Translations under genes and position numbers: made by a program
Source of the DNA: Herpetosiphon aurantiacus DSM 785
GTDB taxonomy: Bacteria; Chloroflexota; Chloroflexia; Chloroflexales; Herpetosiphonaceae
DNA length: 64,000 nucleotides
Direction: 5' to 3'
NCBI GenBank assembly: GCA_000018565.1
Contig: CP000875.1
Span: forward strand, 4,293,199-4,357,198
The notes under the pieces: model-generated
What the model was told of the DNA's origin: nothing
The model's input: only the letters and a program-made list of their open reading frames with translations
Database searches by the model: none
Shown here: positions 53,405 to 63,362 of the stretch, piece after piece
Numbering within the stretch: the stretch's first letter is position 1
How the letters are laid out: each line of letters opens with the position of its first letter

Positions 53405-55261
53405 TTATTGGGTGGTTAGGGCTGGCAAATACATGCGGTTAGGAGTACAGGTATCGCTGGCCAAGAAGGCAATTTCCGAGGAACCTAAAACTGTGCCTTG
53501 GCTATTACGGGCACGGACTTGGGCAAAACAATGGTCACTATTAACCACCGTCGTATTGGTTTCAAAGCTAGTTTTGGGTGTGGTATTTTGCAAACTCAAG
53601 GTTGTGCTAGTAACCCCAGTAAACACCTGATAATCGGCAACTTCGGTCGCACCATTCCAGCTATAGTATAAGTTGGTGGTGTTAGCAAGGCTTTGGGTCA
53701 CTAAAGTTGGCGGCCATGGTGGGTCACCTTGCCATTCAAAGCGCATCGAGCGATAACTCACCATCGGTGCCGCCGCAGTTAATTCAAAAACTGCTTGGCC
53801 TTGAGAGTTGAATTCGGTATACAAGGGCTGAATGCTGCCCCAGCCGATGCCAGTATTGCCGTTGGGCAGGCGTTGCGCATTGCCCATCGCTGTGGCAAAA
53901 TAGTCGGGAGTTGCCCGATAGCGCTTAACCAAACGCACAGTTTTCGCAACTTCATCGATCTCATATTCCAGCGCCGCCGAGAACGAATCCGGCGAGCGGG
54001 GCAAGGTGTTCCAATTGTTATACAACATAATATTGCCATTGGCCAAGCGCCGAATATCATGCTGATGGTAGAATCGCGGGCTATCTTCCAAATAGAGAAA
54101 TTGATTGCCCTCGCCACCTAAGCGCCAAATAACCGCGCCCGTTTGGCGATTAATCTTGGTAATTTCGTCGGTATGGCGGCTTGAAACCAGCCAATGACCA
54201 TCGGTATCAACATCAATCGCATTGCCATGAATATAATCGACCGGAGCCGTTCCAGCCAAACTATGGCTACTATCATAAACTGGAATATGCTCAGTCGAGC
54301 GCCATTGGAAGACGACGTTACCAGCAGTATCCAGCTCTTGCAACACCAATTCGGTCAGGATGGCATTCTCTTCGCCGCCGTAAGGGCTTAAATCATAGGG
54401 AATATCATCGTAGATCATAAAAATGACATGGCCATTTGGCAGCATCAAAAATTCATGAAAATCGATCTGATAGCCATTGCCAGCCCGATATTGGCCAAGC
54501 TCTTGGTATTGCTGATTCATCACGTGGTAGCTGAGGGTACTGGTATCGAAATAGACCAGTTTATCCTCGGCAATTTTGCGAAAATCGAGTGAAAAGCGGC
54601 CACTACCTAGCCCCTTGTAGTAGATTGGCGCACCAGTGTTATCAACCATCATTAAATAGCGATTGGGCGTGACATTGCTGATCCAGCTAAATGGACTAAC
54701 AAAAATATAGCCAGGGGTATTGCTAATCGCTAGCGTAACCGTCAACGGCGGCAGATTAAAGGGCACAGTGCGCAAGACCGGGCTGCTACCACTTGGTTGT
54801 GCTGCTTTAGCTTGAGTAGCCAATTCGGCGGCAAGCTCAGTTTGCAGTTGCTTGACCTGATCAGTTTGTTTAACCAAGCGCTCAACTACTTCAAACGACC
54901 ATGTTTGCTGATCAAGCTCGGCAATATCGCTGCTTTTAATCGATACGCGCACGGTTTCGCCAAACACAAATGGGCTGGCTGGCTTAAAAATAACCGTGCG
55001 TTGATCCTCGGCTAGCACAACGTCGCCTGCATGCAAACCACTGCGTGAGCCAACAACCTGAAATTCTACGGTTGCAACGGCGGCTTTGGTCAGGCTTGGC
55101 CCTAAGCGAATCGCGATCGTGTTGGTGGGTTTTACCGCTTTAGAAAAGGGAGCAGGATCACGATACTCGATCATCGGAGCCGCTTGGGCTGGCTGGCGCG
55201 GGGAAAAACTGAAACTCAGCACCACGATCAGGATGCAAAGACATCCAAATAATTGTCGCAT
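53405..55261 (-). CDS. Secreted arylsulfotransferase (ASST-like)
   Basis: A 618-residue exported protein with a signal peptide (1-28), a bacterial Ig-like domain (about 30-135), a coiled linker with KQLQTELAAELATQ, and the arylsulfotransferase beta-propeller (about 160-520). The propeller shows DFHEFLMLPNGHVIFMIYDD, YIHGNAIDVDTDGHWLVSSR and RFYHQHDIRRLANGNIMLY. A C-terminal fibronectin-like domain (530-610) follows. The His residues in HEF, HGN and HQHD correspond to those used in sulfate transfer. Substrates are probably phenolic, but many homologues have unproven activity. GGAGGAAG precedes the ATG at 55261. Confidence 0.88.
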   Translation of the reverse strand: MRQLFGCLCILIVVLSFSFSPRQPAQAAPMIEYRDPAPFSKAVKPTNTIAIRLGPSLTKAAVATVEFQVVGSRSGLHAGDVVLAEDQRTVIFKPASPFVFGETVRVSIKSSDIAELDQQTWSFEVVERLVKQTDQVKQLQTELAAELATQAKAAQPSGSSPVLRTVPFNLPPLTVTLAISNTPGYIFVSPFSWISNVTPNRYLMMVDNTGAPIYYKGLGSGRFSLDFRKIAEDKLVYFDTSTLSYHVMNQQYQELGQYRAGNGYQIDFHEFLMLPNGHVIFMIYDDIPYDLSPYGGEENAILTELVLQELDTAGNVVFQWRSTEHIPVYDSSHSLAGTAPVDYIHGNAIDVDTDGHWLVSSRHTDEITKINRQTGAVIWRLGGEGNQFLYLEDSPRFYHQHDIRRLANGNIMLYNNWNTLPRSPDSFSAALEYEIDEVAKTVRLVKRYRATPDYFATAMGNAQRLPNGNTGIGWGSIQPLYTEFNSQGQAVFELTAAAPMVSYRSMRFEWQGDPPWPPTLVTQSLANTTNLYYSWNGATEVADYQVFTGVTSTTLSLQNTTPKTSFETNTTVVNSDHCFAQVRARNSQGTVLGSSEIAFLASDTCTPNRMYLPALTTQ

Positions 55262-55341
55262 TGCTAGCTTCCTCCTTAGGCTAAGCAACCCACAACTGGG
55301 CTGCCTTAAGGTTTAAGCGAGCATCAAAGGGGCGATGCTCA

Positions 55342-55373
55342 TAAAAAAACAGGGCAGTTTGGGCTGCCCTGTC
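55342..55373 (-). terminator. Rho-independent terminator of the kinase operon
   Basis: On the minus strand CAGGGCAG and CTGCCCTG pair across a six-base loop and are followed by seven T. It lies directly after the stop of the kinase gene at 55379. Confidence 0.93.
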
Positions 55374-55378
55374 TGAAT

Positions 55379-58255
55379 TTATTTGTGTTGGGGAAGATAT
55401 ACATTGAAGGTTGTGCCCTCGCCGATCACACTTTGCACCTCGATCGTGCCGCCATGCTCATCGACAATGCTTTTGGTAATTGCTAAGCCAAGGCCAGTCC
55501 CTTCAATCGGCGAATCAATATCCCGCTTGACACGATAGAAGCGCTCAAAAATATGCGGCAAGGAATCTTCGGGAATTCCTAAGCCGCTATCTTGAATTTG
55601 CACATGCATTTTAGCATCGCCATTATTGGCGCGAATTTGGACCTGCCCCCCGCTTGGCGTGTATTTAATTGCATTCGAAAGAATGTTGGTAAACACTTGG
55701 CGCATCCGCGAGGGATCAGCCACCAAGGGCAAGCTGGGCGGAATTTCAGGCTGGACGCTGATTTGACCCATTTTGGCCCGCAATTTCAGCTCGTCGATAA
55801 CTTCGCGCAACACCACCGCCAAATCAGTTTCTTGCGGCGAAATGCCAATCCCTGCTTCGATTTTGCCCAAATCGAGCAAATCGCTGATCAAGGCAGTCAT
55901 TGCGCCTGTGTTGCGCACAACTGCTTGCAAGGCATCACGCTGCATCTCGTTGACCGTGCCCATATGCCCGTCGGCAACCAATTGGGCATAGCCTTGAATT
56001 GCGGTCAGCGGCGACTTGAGGTCGTGCGAAACCATCGAAACAAAGCGGCTCTTGATTTGGTCTAGCTCTTTGAAATGGGTAATATCCTGCAAGACGATCA
56101 CTTGGCCGCCCAAGGAACTGTTTTGCAATGGCGCAGTATTGACCGCATAATAACGGTTGCTGATGGCAATTTCTTTGCTTTCGTGATCTTCGCGGCGAGC
56201 TAGCATTGCCAACATTGGGAAGAAGGTCAGCAAGGGTTGATTAACCAAGCGACTATTAGAAACGCCCGCAATTGCGCCAGCGGCAGGGTTAGCAACCACA
56301 ATTTGGCCTTCATCAGTCAGCAAAATGCCATCACTGACCGATTCAATCACTGCTGCCAAGAGCGTTCGCTCCTCGGATGCAGTGACATACAGTCGCGCAC
56401 TTTCCATTGCTACCGCTGCTTGGCCTGCCAAGGCTGTGAGTAATTGTCGTTCGTAAGCATCGAAGGCATCGCGGCGCTCATCGGCGGCAATCAATAAGCC
56501 GTTGATCCCATCACCCAGCATCAAGGGCACGCCAATCCAGCTTTCGCCCAAGGGTTCTTCGTTATTCACCAACAGTTCAATTTGGCTGCCAGCCGAGTTT
56601 AATAGCACAGGTTCTGGATCATTCAGAGCAGCGCTAATCGGCCCCAATTTCAATAACGGCTGTTCTTGGCCGTTAATCAAGGAAACCAAGGGCAATGTGC
56701 CTTGTTTATCATCGACATGCAGCAATGCTACCATTGAGGCATCGAGCATTTCAGCACAGCGATAAGCCACTTTTCGCGCTACTTCCAATGGATCAAGCGA
56801 GCTAGCCAATTCGCGGCTGGTCGAATTTAAGCCCTCAAGATCGAATACCCGCTGCTCTAGCTCAGCAAACAAATTGGCATTTTCAATCGCGACGGCTGCT
56901 TGAGCCGAAACCGAACGCACCAATTCCAAGTCGGCAGCGCTAAAATGATCGATCCGTGGGTGCGTCAAGGTCATCACGCCAAGCACTTGATCTTCGCGCA
57001 ACAAGGGCACTGCCAAGGCCGAACGCACCCGACCACGAGTTGAGGGCAATTCGACCCAGCGTTTATCAACGCGCACATCGGCAATTCGCGCGGCTTCACG
57101 TTGGCGAAAGACCCAGCCCGAAAGCCCGGCTTGCAACAAGGCCGCCGCTACCGATTCAGTCACCGATTGATCCATGCCATAACGGGCAACAATCCGCTGA
57201 GTCGTGCGGCCATCTTGCGATGAAATGATAATGCTGCCACGTTCGGCGTTAACTGCTGCCACCGTGTGTTGAATAATTCGCGAAAGTAATTGATCGGGGT
57301 CGAGCGAGCTAGCCAACTCACGGCTGATGCCATAGAGCAAGCGCAAGCGGTCGCGTTCCTCGCGCACTGCATTGAACAAGCGCGTATTGACCAAGGCCAT
57401 GCTCAAGGCATTGCCCAACGAAATGAGAAATGGCGGCGACCAAGCTTGAGTTTTGCGACTTGAGCCAACCAAGACCAGCGACATAAGCGCTTGCGGGCCG
57501 GCATCGAGTGGCAATGCGCCCCAAGCGACTTTGCCGCCAACGCTGCTGCACAGGCCTTGAAGCAATTCGTAGGGCATCTCGGCCAACCAAGGCGGACGAT
57601 CTTCCCAAACGATTGTGGCTTTGCTCAGCGGGCTGGGCGGAAATAATTCGGCTAATTGTTGAATAAGTTGCTCATTCAGGCCAACGTGTCGCCATAAATG
57701 CCAGCGCATGCCATTTTCAGCGGCGGTGTAGAGCAAGGCCACTTGAGCGCCAGTTGATTCGGCAATTGCGCTCAAGGTGGCATCGGCCATGGCCACTGGC
57801 TCTAGCGAGCGCCCCATTTGGCGGGCGATTGCCGCAATTGCTGAAAGCTCGGCGGTGCGCTGACCATCGGCACGCCGCTTGGAAACCGCCGCCGAAGCGC
57901 GATTCAAGGCTGCTTGCACTGTTGGCAACGAAAAGGGCTTCAAAATATAATCGTAAGCCCCTAAGCGCAACGCACGGGTGGCACTTTCCAGCGAACCATA
58001 GCCAGTCATGACGATAATCGGCATGTCTGGGCGATTTTCGCGCACCCATTGCAACACCGTATAGCCATCAACATCAGGCATGGTGACATCAGTCAGCACG
58101 ACATCAACGTCGCTTGCTTGGAGCGTGGCAATGCCCGCAGCACCCCCAACCGCCGTGGTTACGCTGTAGCCTTGCCCTTCCAATAACAACCGCAACTGAC
58201 CACTTAAGCGTGGCTCGTCATCGACCACCAAGATCTGTAATGGCAACTCATTCAT
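55379..58255 (-). CDS. REC-GAF-PAS sensor histidine kinase
   Basis: A 958-residue soluble kinase. It starts with a receiver domain (phospho-acceptor D56 in VLTDVTMPDVDG), continues with three GAF-like domains (about 155-305, 320-470 and 480-635, with ISRELASSLDPDQLL and SRELASSLDPLEVA), then a PAS domain (about 645-730). HisKA follows, with H744 in MVSHDLKSPLTAI, then HATPase_c with GLGIPEDSLPHIFERFY and GTGLGLAITKSI. Having the receiver first implies it is driven by another kinase. It starts four bases after the preceding gene, which has a similar plan, so the two probably work in series. A strong terminator follows. Confidence 0.93.
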   Translation of the reverse strand: MNELPLQILVVDDEPRLSGQLRLLLEGQGYSVTTAVGGAAGIATLQASDVDVVLTDVTMPDVDGYTVLQWVRENRPDMPIIVMTGYGSLESATRALRLGAYDYILKPFSLPTVQAALNRASAAVSKRRADGQRTAELSAIAAIARQMGRSLEPVAMADATLSAIAESTGAQVALLYTAAENGMRWHLWRHVGLNEQLIQQLAELFPPSPLSKATIVWEDRPPWLAEMPYELLQGLCSSVGGKVAWGALPLDAGPQALMSLVLVGSSRKTQAWSPPFLISLGNALSMALVNTRLFNAVREERDRLRLLYGISRELASSLDPDQLLSRIIQHTVAAVNAERGSIIISSQDGRTTQRIVARYGMDQSVTESVAAALLQAGLSGWVFRQREAARIADVRVDKRWVELPSTRGRVRSALAVPLLREDQVLGVMTLTHPRIDHFSAADLELVRSVSAQAAVAIENANLFAELEQRVFDLEGLNSTSRELASSLDPLEVARKVAYRCAEMLDASMVALLHVDDKQGTLPLVSLINGQEQPLLKLGPISAALNDPEPVLLNSAGSQIELLVNNEEPLGESWIGVPLMLGDGINGLLIAADERRDAFDAYERQLLTALAGQAAVAMESARLYVTASEERTLLAAVIESVSDGILLTDEGQIVVANPAAGAIAGVSNSRLVNQPLLTFFPMLAMLARREDHESKEIAISNRYYAVNTAPLQNSSLGGQVIVLQDITHFKELDQIKSRFVSMVSHDLKSPLTAIQGYAQLVADGHMGTVNEMQRDALQAVVRNTGAMTALISDLLDLGKIEAGIGISPQETDLAVVLREVIDELKLRAKMGQISVQPEIPPSLPLVADPSRMRQVFTNILSNAIKYTPSGGQVQIRANNGDAKMHVQIQDSGLGIPEDSLPHIFERFYRVKRDIDSPIEGTGLGLAITKSIVDEHGGTIEVQSVIGEGTTFNVYLPQHK

Positions 58256-58259
58256 CGGA

Positions 58260-59894
58260 TTAACCAATCAACAATTCATCGGAATCAAGATCGGGCGATT
58301 GGCTGCGTTGGGCTGCAACCGGAATGCGCAAGGTAAAGTTCGAGCCTTTATCCACGATGCTCTCTACCGAAATTGCGCCGCCAACTTGTTGCAAAATACC
58401 ATAAACAACTGAAAGCCCAAGCCCCGTTCCCGTCACACCTTTAGTGCTAAAGAATGGCTCAAAAATACGTTCGCGATGTTCGGGCGGAATCCCAATTCCG
58501 CTATCTTCAACATTGACAAAAATTTGACCCTTTTGATGGGCCGTGCGAATGGTCAATTTGCCGCCATCGGGCATCGCATCAATCGCATTGCGCACCAAAT
58601 TGATCAAAACTTGCTTACAAGCATCGCTGCTAATGTTTGGCGCTGGCAGATCGGTCGCCAACTCCTGATACAGTTTAACATTGGCTTTATCAAGTTGTGG
58701 TTTGGTGATGTGCATCAGTGAAATGATCAAATGATTGAGATCAGGCGGCACACCATCGTTATTGGGCTGATAGAAATTCACCAAGGTATAGAGCAACCGC
58801 GCAATCCGCGCCACTTCTTCATCCAGTCCTTGCACCAAATCGCCAAGCGCCGTGCCAGGTGTGTGTTGTTGCGCCACCAACTCCAAGCCTGAGCGAATAA
58901 TCGCCAGTGGATTGTTGATTTCGTGGGCTAGCGAAGCCGCCATGCGCCCCATGCCCGATAATTTTTCAGCTTCAACCAAGCGACCTTGGGTTTCGCGCAG
59001 TGCGCTGTAGGTGCGGGCGTTGTGCAAGGCAATCGAGGCGTAGTCGGCCAGCATCTGCATCAAGCGCTCATCGCCTTCATCAAAATTGCGGCGATGGGTT
59101 GTCGCAGCCACGGTCAGCACGCCCAAGGCTTCAGTCCCCACCAACAACGGCACCATGAGCACAGCTTGGGCCAAATAATTGGCTTGCACCCGAATTCCAT
59201 CGCGCTCGGAATTGATCCGAATTGGTTTGTTGGTTTTAATTGTGCGCGTTGCCAATTCATAATCGGTATGTTTGCTTAGCTCACGCAAATGCAATGGGTT
59301 AATATTGTGTGAGGCTCGCACAACCAACTGATTATCATCAATTAATTGCACAAAACCTTCATCGGCATTCGAAAGAAAAACTGAGGCTTCAACAATTCGT
59401 TCAAGCAAATTGCTGGCATCAAGTTGGGCAGTTACCGCCTTACCAACCCGATGCAAAACCGTTAATTGGCGCACTTGGCCTTGTAATTGACCAAGCAAAA
59501 TTTCTTTTTCACGTTGCAAACGCCACTCACGCAGCGCCCGATCGATCGCCTGAGCAACATCTTGCGGCTCAAAAGGCTTGATCAAATAATCGCGCACGCC
59601 CATTTTGAAGGCCGTTACGGCGATGCGTTCGGAACCTTCGGCAGTCATCAGCAAAATTGGCACGGTGTTGCCATCGGTGCGCAGCTTACGCAGCAAATCC
59701 AACCCAGTGGTATCAGGCAGCTGATAATCGAGCAAAATGAGGTGCGGATGATGTTGGGTAATCGCGTTTAGCCCATTTCGCCCAGTTTCAGCCAACACGA
59801 CCTGATAGCCCAGCGAACGCAATTGAGCCTGAAGTTTGACCCGAATTGCTTCGCTATCGTCGATCACTAGAATCGTTTCTTGACCACTTGCCAT
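58260..59894 (-). CDS. REC-GAF sensor histidine kinase
   Basis: A 544-residue soluble kinase: a receiver domain (D56 in LILLDYQLPD), a short coiled linker (LQREKEILLGQLQGQVRQLT), a GAF domain (about 160-295) and a kinase core. The core has H324 in LAHEINNPLAIIRSG and an ATPase domain with NLVRNAIDAMPDGG and GTGLGLSVVYGILQ. The layout matches kinases of the NtrB-like HisKA type. No membrane segment is present. It is the first gene of the two-kinase operon. Confidence 0.93.
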   Translation of the reverse strand: MASGQETILVIDDSEAIRVKLQAQLRSLGYQVVLAETGRNGLNAITQHHPHLILLDYQLPDTTGLDLLRKLRTDGNTVPILLMTAEGSERIAVTAFKMGVRDYLIKPFEPQDVAQAIDRALREWRLQREKEILLGQLQGQVRQLTVLHRVGKAVTAQLDASNLLERIVEASVFLSNADEGFVQLIDDNQLVVRASHNINPLHLRELSKHTDYELATRTIKTNKPIRINSERDGIRVQANYLAQAVLMVPLLVGTEALGVLTVAATTHRRNFDEGDERLMQMLADYASIALHNARTYSALRETQGRLVEAEKLSGMGRMAASLAHEINNPLAIIRSGLELVAQQHTPGTALGDLVQGLDEEVARIARLLYTLVNFYQPNNDGVPPDLNHLIISLMHITKPQLDKANVKLYQELATDLPAPNISSDACKQVLINLVRNAIDAMPDGGKLTIRTAHQKGQIFVNVEDSGIGIPPEHRERIFEPFFSTKGVTGTGLGLSVVYGILQQVGGAISVESIVDKGSNFTLRIPVAAQRSQSPDLDSDELLIG

Positions 59895-60236
59895 AGGCTC
59901 GCCGTTCTACAATGCTCAACAAGGAGATTCTCGCCAAAATCATACGACAGAGAAGCGTAGAACGCAAGGACGAATGAAAAGTCAAAAGGCAGAAGGCAGA
60001 AGGCAAAAGAGTATAGAACATAGAGCAAAGATGGAAAATCAAAAGGCAGAAGTCAAAAGGCAAAAAGAACATAGAGCAAAGGATGAAGGATGAAAATAAA
60101 AGCCAAAGGCAAAAGATTGTGCTGGATTAACCGCGAAGGAACACGAAGAGCACTAAGCTTATAGGATAAAAAGCCTTAGTGTGCTTCGTGTGCTTCGTGG
60201 TTAAAATCTGTGTGGCTTCTTTCCCCGATCCCCAAG
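59895..60236. other. Repeat-rich intergenic region before the kinase operon
   Basis: The stretch 59975-60115 contains many near-copies of AAAAGGCAGAAGGCA and GAACATAGAGCAAAG. A long hairpin follows at 60127-60204, and a CCCCGATCCCCAAGTTAC string ends it near panC. No gene is evident. Confidence 0.75.
60127..60204. repeat. Intergenic hairpin repeat (CACGAAGAG family)
   Basis: TTAACCGCGAAGGAACACG through GAGCACTAAG pairs with CTTAGTGTGCTTCG through TGTGCTTCGTGGTTAA with a few mismatches. The same CTTCGTG words occur at 32936-32965. Confidence 0.78.
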
Positions 60237-61067
60237 TTACATCACTAAATTATCGATCAAGCGGGTTTTGCCGATGCGCACGGCTAGCGATACCAACACG
60301 CCCTGTTGATCGATCGTGGTTAGTTCTTGTAAACTGCGCGGATCGGCGATGCTAACATAATCGACTTGGGCTAGTGGCTCTTGGGCCAGCGTTTCCAACA
60401 TCAATTGGCGAATAGCCTCAGCATCGGTTTGACCTGCGGCATAGGCGGTTTGAGCGGCTGTTAACGCTCGATATAGCACTGGAGCTGCGGCACGTTGCTC
60501 AGCATTCAGGTAACTATTGCGGCTGCTCATCGCCAAACCATCGGCCTCACGAATCGTCGGGGCGATGACTACTTCTACAGGCATGGCTAAATCGCGCACA
60601 AATTGGCGAATTACCACAGTTTGCTGGGCATCTTTTTGGCCAAAATAGGCTTTGGTTGGCTGAACGACATTAAATAGTTTGGTCACAACCGTGGCTACAC
60701 CGCGAAAATGGCCAGGTCGGCGAGCACCCTCAAGCGGAGCCGTAACCCCCTCAACTTCCACATAACTGCTAAATCCCGCTGGATAAATTTCCTCGACGCT
60801 AGGCATCCAGACCAAATCGCAACCAGCTGCTTCCAACAAGGCGAGGTCGCGCGGCGTATCCCGTGGATAGCTGGCAAAATCTTCGTTGGGGCCAAACTGC
60901 GTGGGATTGACAAAAATCGAGGCGATGGCTACCCCGTTTTCGGCTTTGGATTGTTGAACTAAGCTTAAATGCCCAGCATGCAAAAAGCCCATGGTTGGCA
61001 CAAAACCAACCTCAGCCCACTGGCGACGCGCCGCCCGAACTTCTTCAATCGTTGTTACAACCTGCAT
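60237..61067 (-). CDS. panC: Pantothenate synthetase
   Basis: A 276-residue ligase that joins pantoate and beta-alanine using ATP. Signatures are PTMGFLHAGHLSLV, FVNPTQFGPNEDFASYPRDT, FGQKDAQQ and the KMSKS-like MSSRNSYL. The ATG at 61067 has AAGGAA about seven bases upstream; a further ATG would add residues outside the family pattern. panB and panD are not in the window. Confidence 0.96.
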   Translation of the reverse strand: MQVVTTIEEVRAARRQWAEVGFVPTMGFLHAGHLSLVQQSKAENGVAIASIFVNPTQFGPNEDFASYPRDTPRDLALLEAAGCDLVWMPSVEEIYPAGFSSYVEVEGVTAPLEGARRPGHFRGVATVVTKLFNVVQPTKAYFGQKDAQQTVVIRQFVRDLAMPVEVVIAPTIREADGLAMSSRNSYLNAEQRAAAPVLYRALTAAQTAYAAGQTDAEAIRQLMLETLAQEPLAQVDYVSIADPRSLQELTTIDQQGVLVSLAVRIGKTRLIDNLVM

Positions 61068-61901
61068 GGTTCGTTCCTTATCCACAAAAACGCTTGCTAA
61101 CAAATATCTTAATTCAATCTAGGCGAAAGCGCCAAATTGGCAGTTTTGTAACGGGAAATATTAATTTATACCAAATTCCTCCTAACATTCAGATACCACG
61201 AAATGCCTCTTTTTGATTGAAACTTGCTGAATTGCCGCTATCGGTATGCTATAGATCTGGATATTTTATTAAAAAAATCTAAAAAATTAAGTTGCGTTAA
61301 TTATTTAACTATGTTAGCATCATGCGCATATGAACAAATTTGCATGAATATAGAAGTATTCCAATGATTGTAATAAGTTTCTATGAATGCAATTTGTTAA
61401 ACAATGAACTGACAAAAAATGATTATTTCAAGCCTAGTCAGAATTATTGAGAATCATTCTTGGTTAAATTAACCTAAGCTTGGCTCAGATTTTGATTGAA
61501 TTAATCATTCGATTGTCTAATTTATTCATGCTGGTACTGACTTTGAAATAATGAATTGAACATTATTTCTAAGATTTGGTTCGATTTGCGCTGAATAATG
61601 TATCTTGTCATTTCATTATTCCTCCTATTCAGCTCACTCTTTTTTTAGGCATGATTTTTAATGATTGTTAATAATTTGCCGATTAATTCAATTGTTGCGA
61701 TGCACCGCAGCGTTGCAACGTGGTTGCTAGGGATCGAAACATACTTGGATGTCAGTTGTCGTTGGGAGCGGTCTCAAAAGTGTATTAAGCATTGTAGGGT
61801 TCAGGGTCTAGAATTCAGGGCTATGTTCGCTGCTGTTTGTTCTCTCATTTCCCGATCCCTAACAACCGATCCCCAACAGCCAGTTTACAAGGAGTTTACC
61901 A
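61068..61901. other. 834-base AT-rich intergenic region
   Basis: Between panC, read left, and the pectate lyase gene, read right, lies a long AT-rich stretch, most extreme at 61240-61640, with no credible gene. The last 60 bases hold CCGATCCCTAACAACCGATC and similar strings just before the ribosome site, shared with the leader of the gene at 63730. The unusual length suggests a complex control region for the secreted enzyme. Confidence 0.6.
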
Positions 61902-63362
61902 ATGAAATTATCAATTGCCCGACGTTGGGTTATTGCCACCGGCTTAGCCACTGCCTTGATTGGCGCAATCCAAAGCCCAATCACCAACGCCCAAACTGGC
62001 CTAAGCTGCCAAGTCAATTATACGCTTACTAACCAATGGGGCAGCGGGTTTCAAGCCGATGTGGTGGTGCGCAACACCGGAACCAGTGTGATCAACGGCT
62101 GGACGGTTGCTTGGAGTGCTGCCAGCGGCCAGCAAATTGGCCAAATGTGGAATGCGACGTTTACCCAAAGTGGCAGCCAAGTCAGTGCCAAAAATGTTGA
62201 TTGGAACGCCAGCATCGCTGCTGGTGGCAGCCAAAGCTTTGGCTTTACCGCTACCACGACTGGTAGCTTGGCCGTGCCCAGCAGCTTTACGGTCAATGGC
62301 GTTGTTTGTGGCGGTAGTGTTAGCCCAACCGCAACCCGCACGCCAGCCGCGACTGCCACGCGTACTCCAATTGCCACTGCAACCCGCACGCCAGCTGTAA
62401 CCGCCACGCGCACCCCTGTGGCAACTACTACCCGTACTCCAATTGCCACGGCTACCGTCGTTCCAACCAATCCACCAGTCAGCAATGGCTTGATTGGCTG
62501 GGCCACGGTTGCTGGTTCGGGCTTAAGCACAACTACTGGCGGCACTGGTGGTAGCACAGTTACCGCAGCCAACTTTACTGAATTGCAAAACTACGCCAAA
62601 TCGTCATCGCCCATGATTATCAAGTTCTCGGGTACGATGCAAGGCACACTGACGGTTGCCTCGAACAAAACGATTATCGGCAGCAATGGAGCCTTGATCC
62701 AAGGTAATGTCAAAATCTCAGGCGCTCAAAATATTATTTTGCAAAATTTTGCGATCAACGGCAATAGCTGCTCAAGCTACGATAACTGCCGCGCTGGAAG
62801 CGATGCCTTGGGGATTAGCAATTCGCACCATATTTGGGCCGACCACTTGACGATTACCAATGGCCAAGATGGCAATTTCGACATTAACAATGGCTCTGAT
62901 TTCATTACGGTTTCGTGGAGCAAATTCGGCTATACCACCAACAAAGAGCATCGTTTCTCGAACTTGATTGGTAGCTCAGACGATGCAGCCTCGACCGATA
63001 GCGGTAAATTGAACGTGACCTTCCATCATAACTGGTGGTTTGGTGGGGCAATGCAGCGCATGCCACGTACGCGCTTCGGCAAAATTCACGTATTCAATAA
63101 TTTGTACACCACCACTGGCAACGATTATTGTGTTAGCTCAGGCTATCAATCCAAAGTGTTGCTCGAAAATAATGCCTTCATTGGGGTCAACACGCCGCAC
63201 CGCTTGCACGATGGCGATCTCAAGGCGGTGGGCAATCTCTACCAAAACACCAGCGGCGATCAAATTAGTACTGGCGTTGCCTTCACGCCGCCCTACAGCT
63301 ATAGCGCCGAAGCTGCTAGCTCACTCAGCAGTTCAGTCCAAGCTGGCGCAGGAGCGAAGTAG
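61902..63362 (+). CDS. Secreted CBM2-pectate lyase
   Basis: A 486-residue secreted enzyme. A signal peptide (1-31) is followed by a family 2 carbohydrate-binding module (about 33-138, with conserved Trp residues in NQWGSGF, NGWTVAW and DWNAS, and C35/C136 as the likely disulfide). A linker built on TRTP units (142-192) comes next, then a family 1 polysaccharide lyase domain (about 198-486). In the lyase, GSDALGISNSHHIWADHLT, DINNGSDFITVSWSKF and MQRMPRTRFGKIHVFNNL give the calcium and catalytic Arg sites. It should bind cellulose-containing cell wall and cleave pectate. AAGGAG precedes the ATG. Confidence 0.94.
   Translation: MKLSIARRWVIATGLATALIGAIQSPITNAQTGLSCQVNYTLTNQWGSGFQADVVVRNTGTSVINGWTVAWSAASGQQIGQMWNATFTQSGSQVSAKNVDWNASIAAGGSQSFGFTATTTGSLAVPSSFTVNGVVCGGSVSPTATRTPAATATRTPIATATRTPAVTATRTPVATTTRTPIATATVVPTNPPVSNGLIGWATVAGSGLSTTTGGTGGSTVTAANFTELQNYAKSSSPMIIKFSGTMQGTLTVASNKTIIGSNGALIQGNVKISGAQNIILQNFAINGNSCSSYDNCRAGSDALGISNSHHIWADHLTITNGQDGNFDINNGSDFITVSWSKFGYTTNKEHRFSNLIGSSDDAASTDSGKLNVTFHHNWWFGGAMQRMPRTRFGKIHVFNNLYTTTGNDYCVSSGYQSKVLLENNAFIGVNTPHRLHDGDLKAVGNLYQNTSGDQISTGVAFTPPYSYSAEAASSLSSSVQAGAGAK

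Noticed and set aside
61661-62032. 123-residue frame before the pectate lyase gene
   Set aside because: It runs through the shared CCGATCCC leader and the lyase signal peptide in another frame, with no family features.
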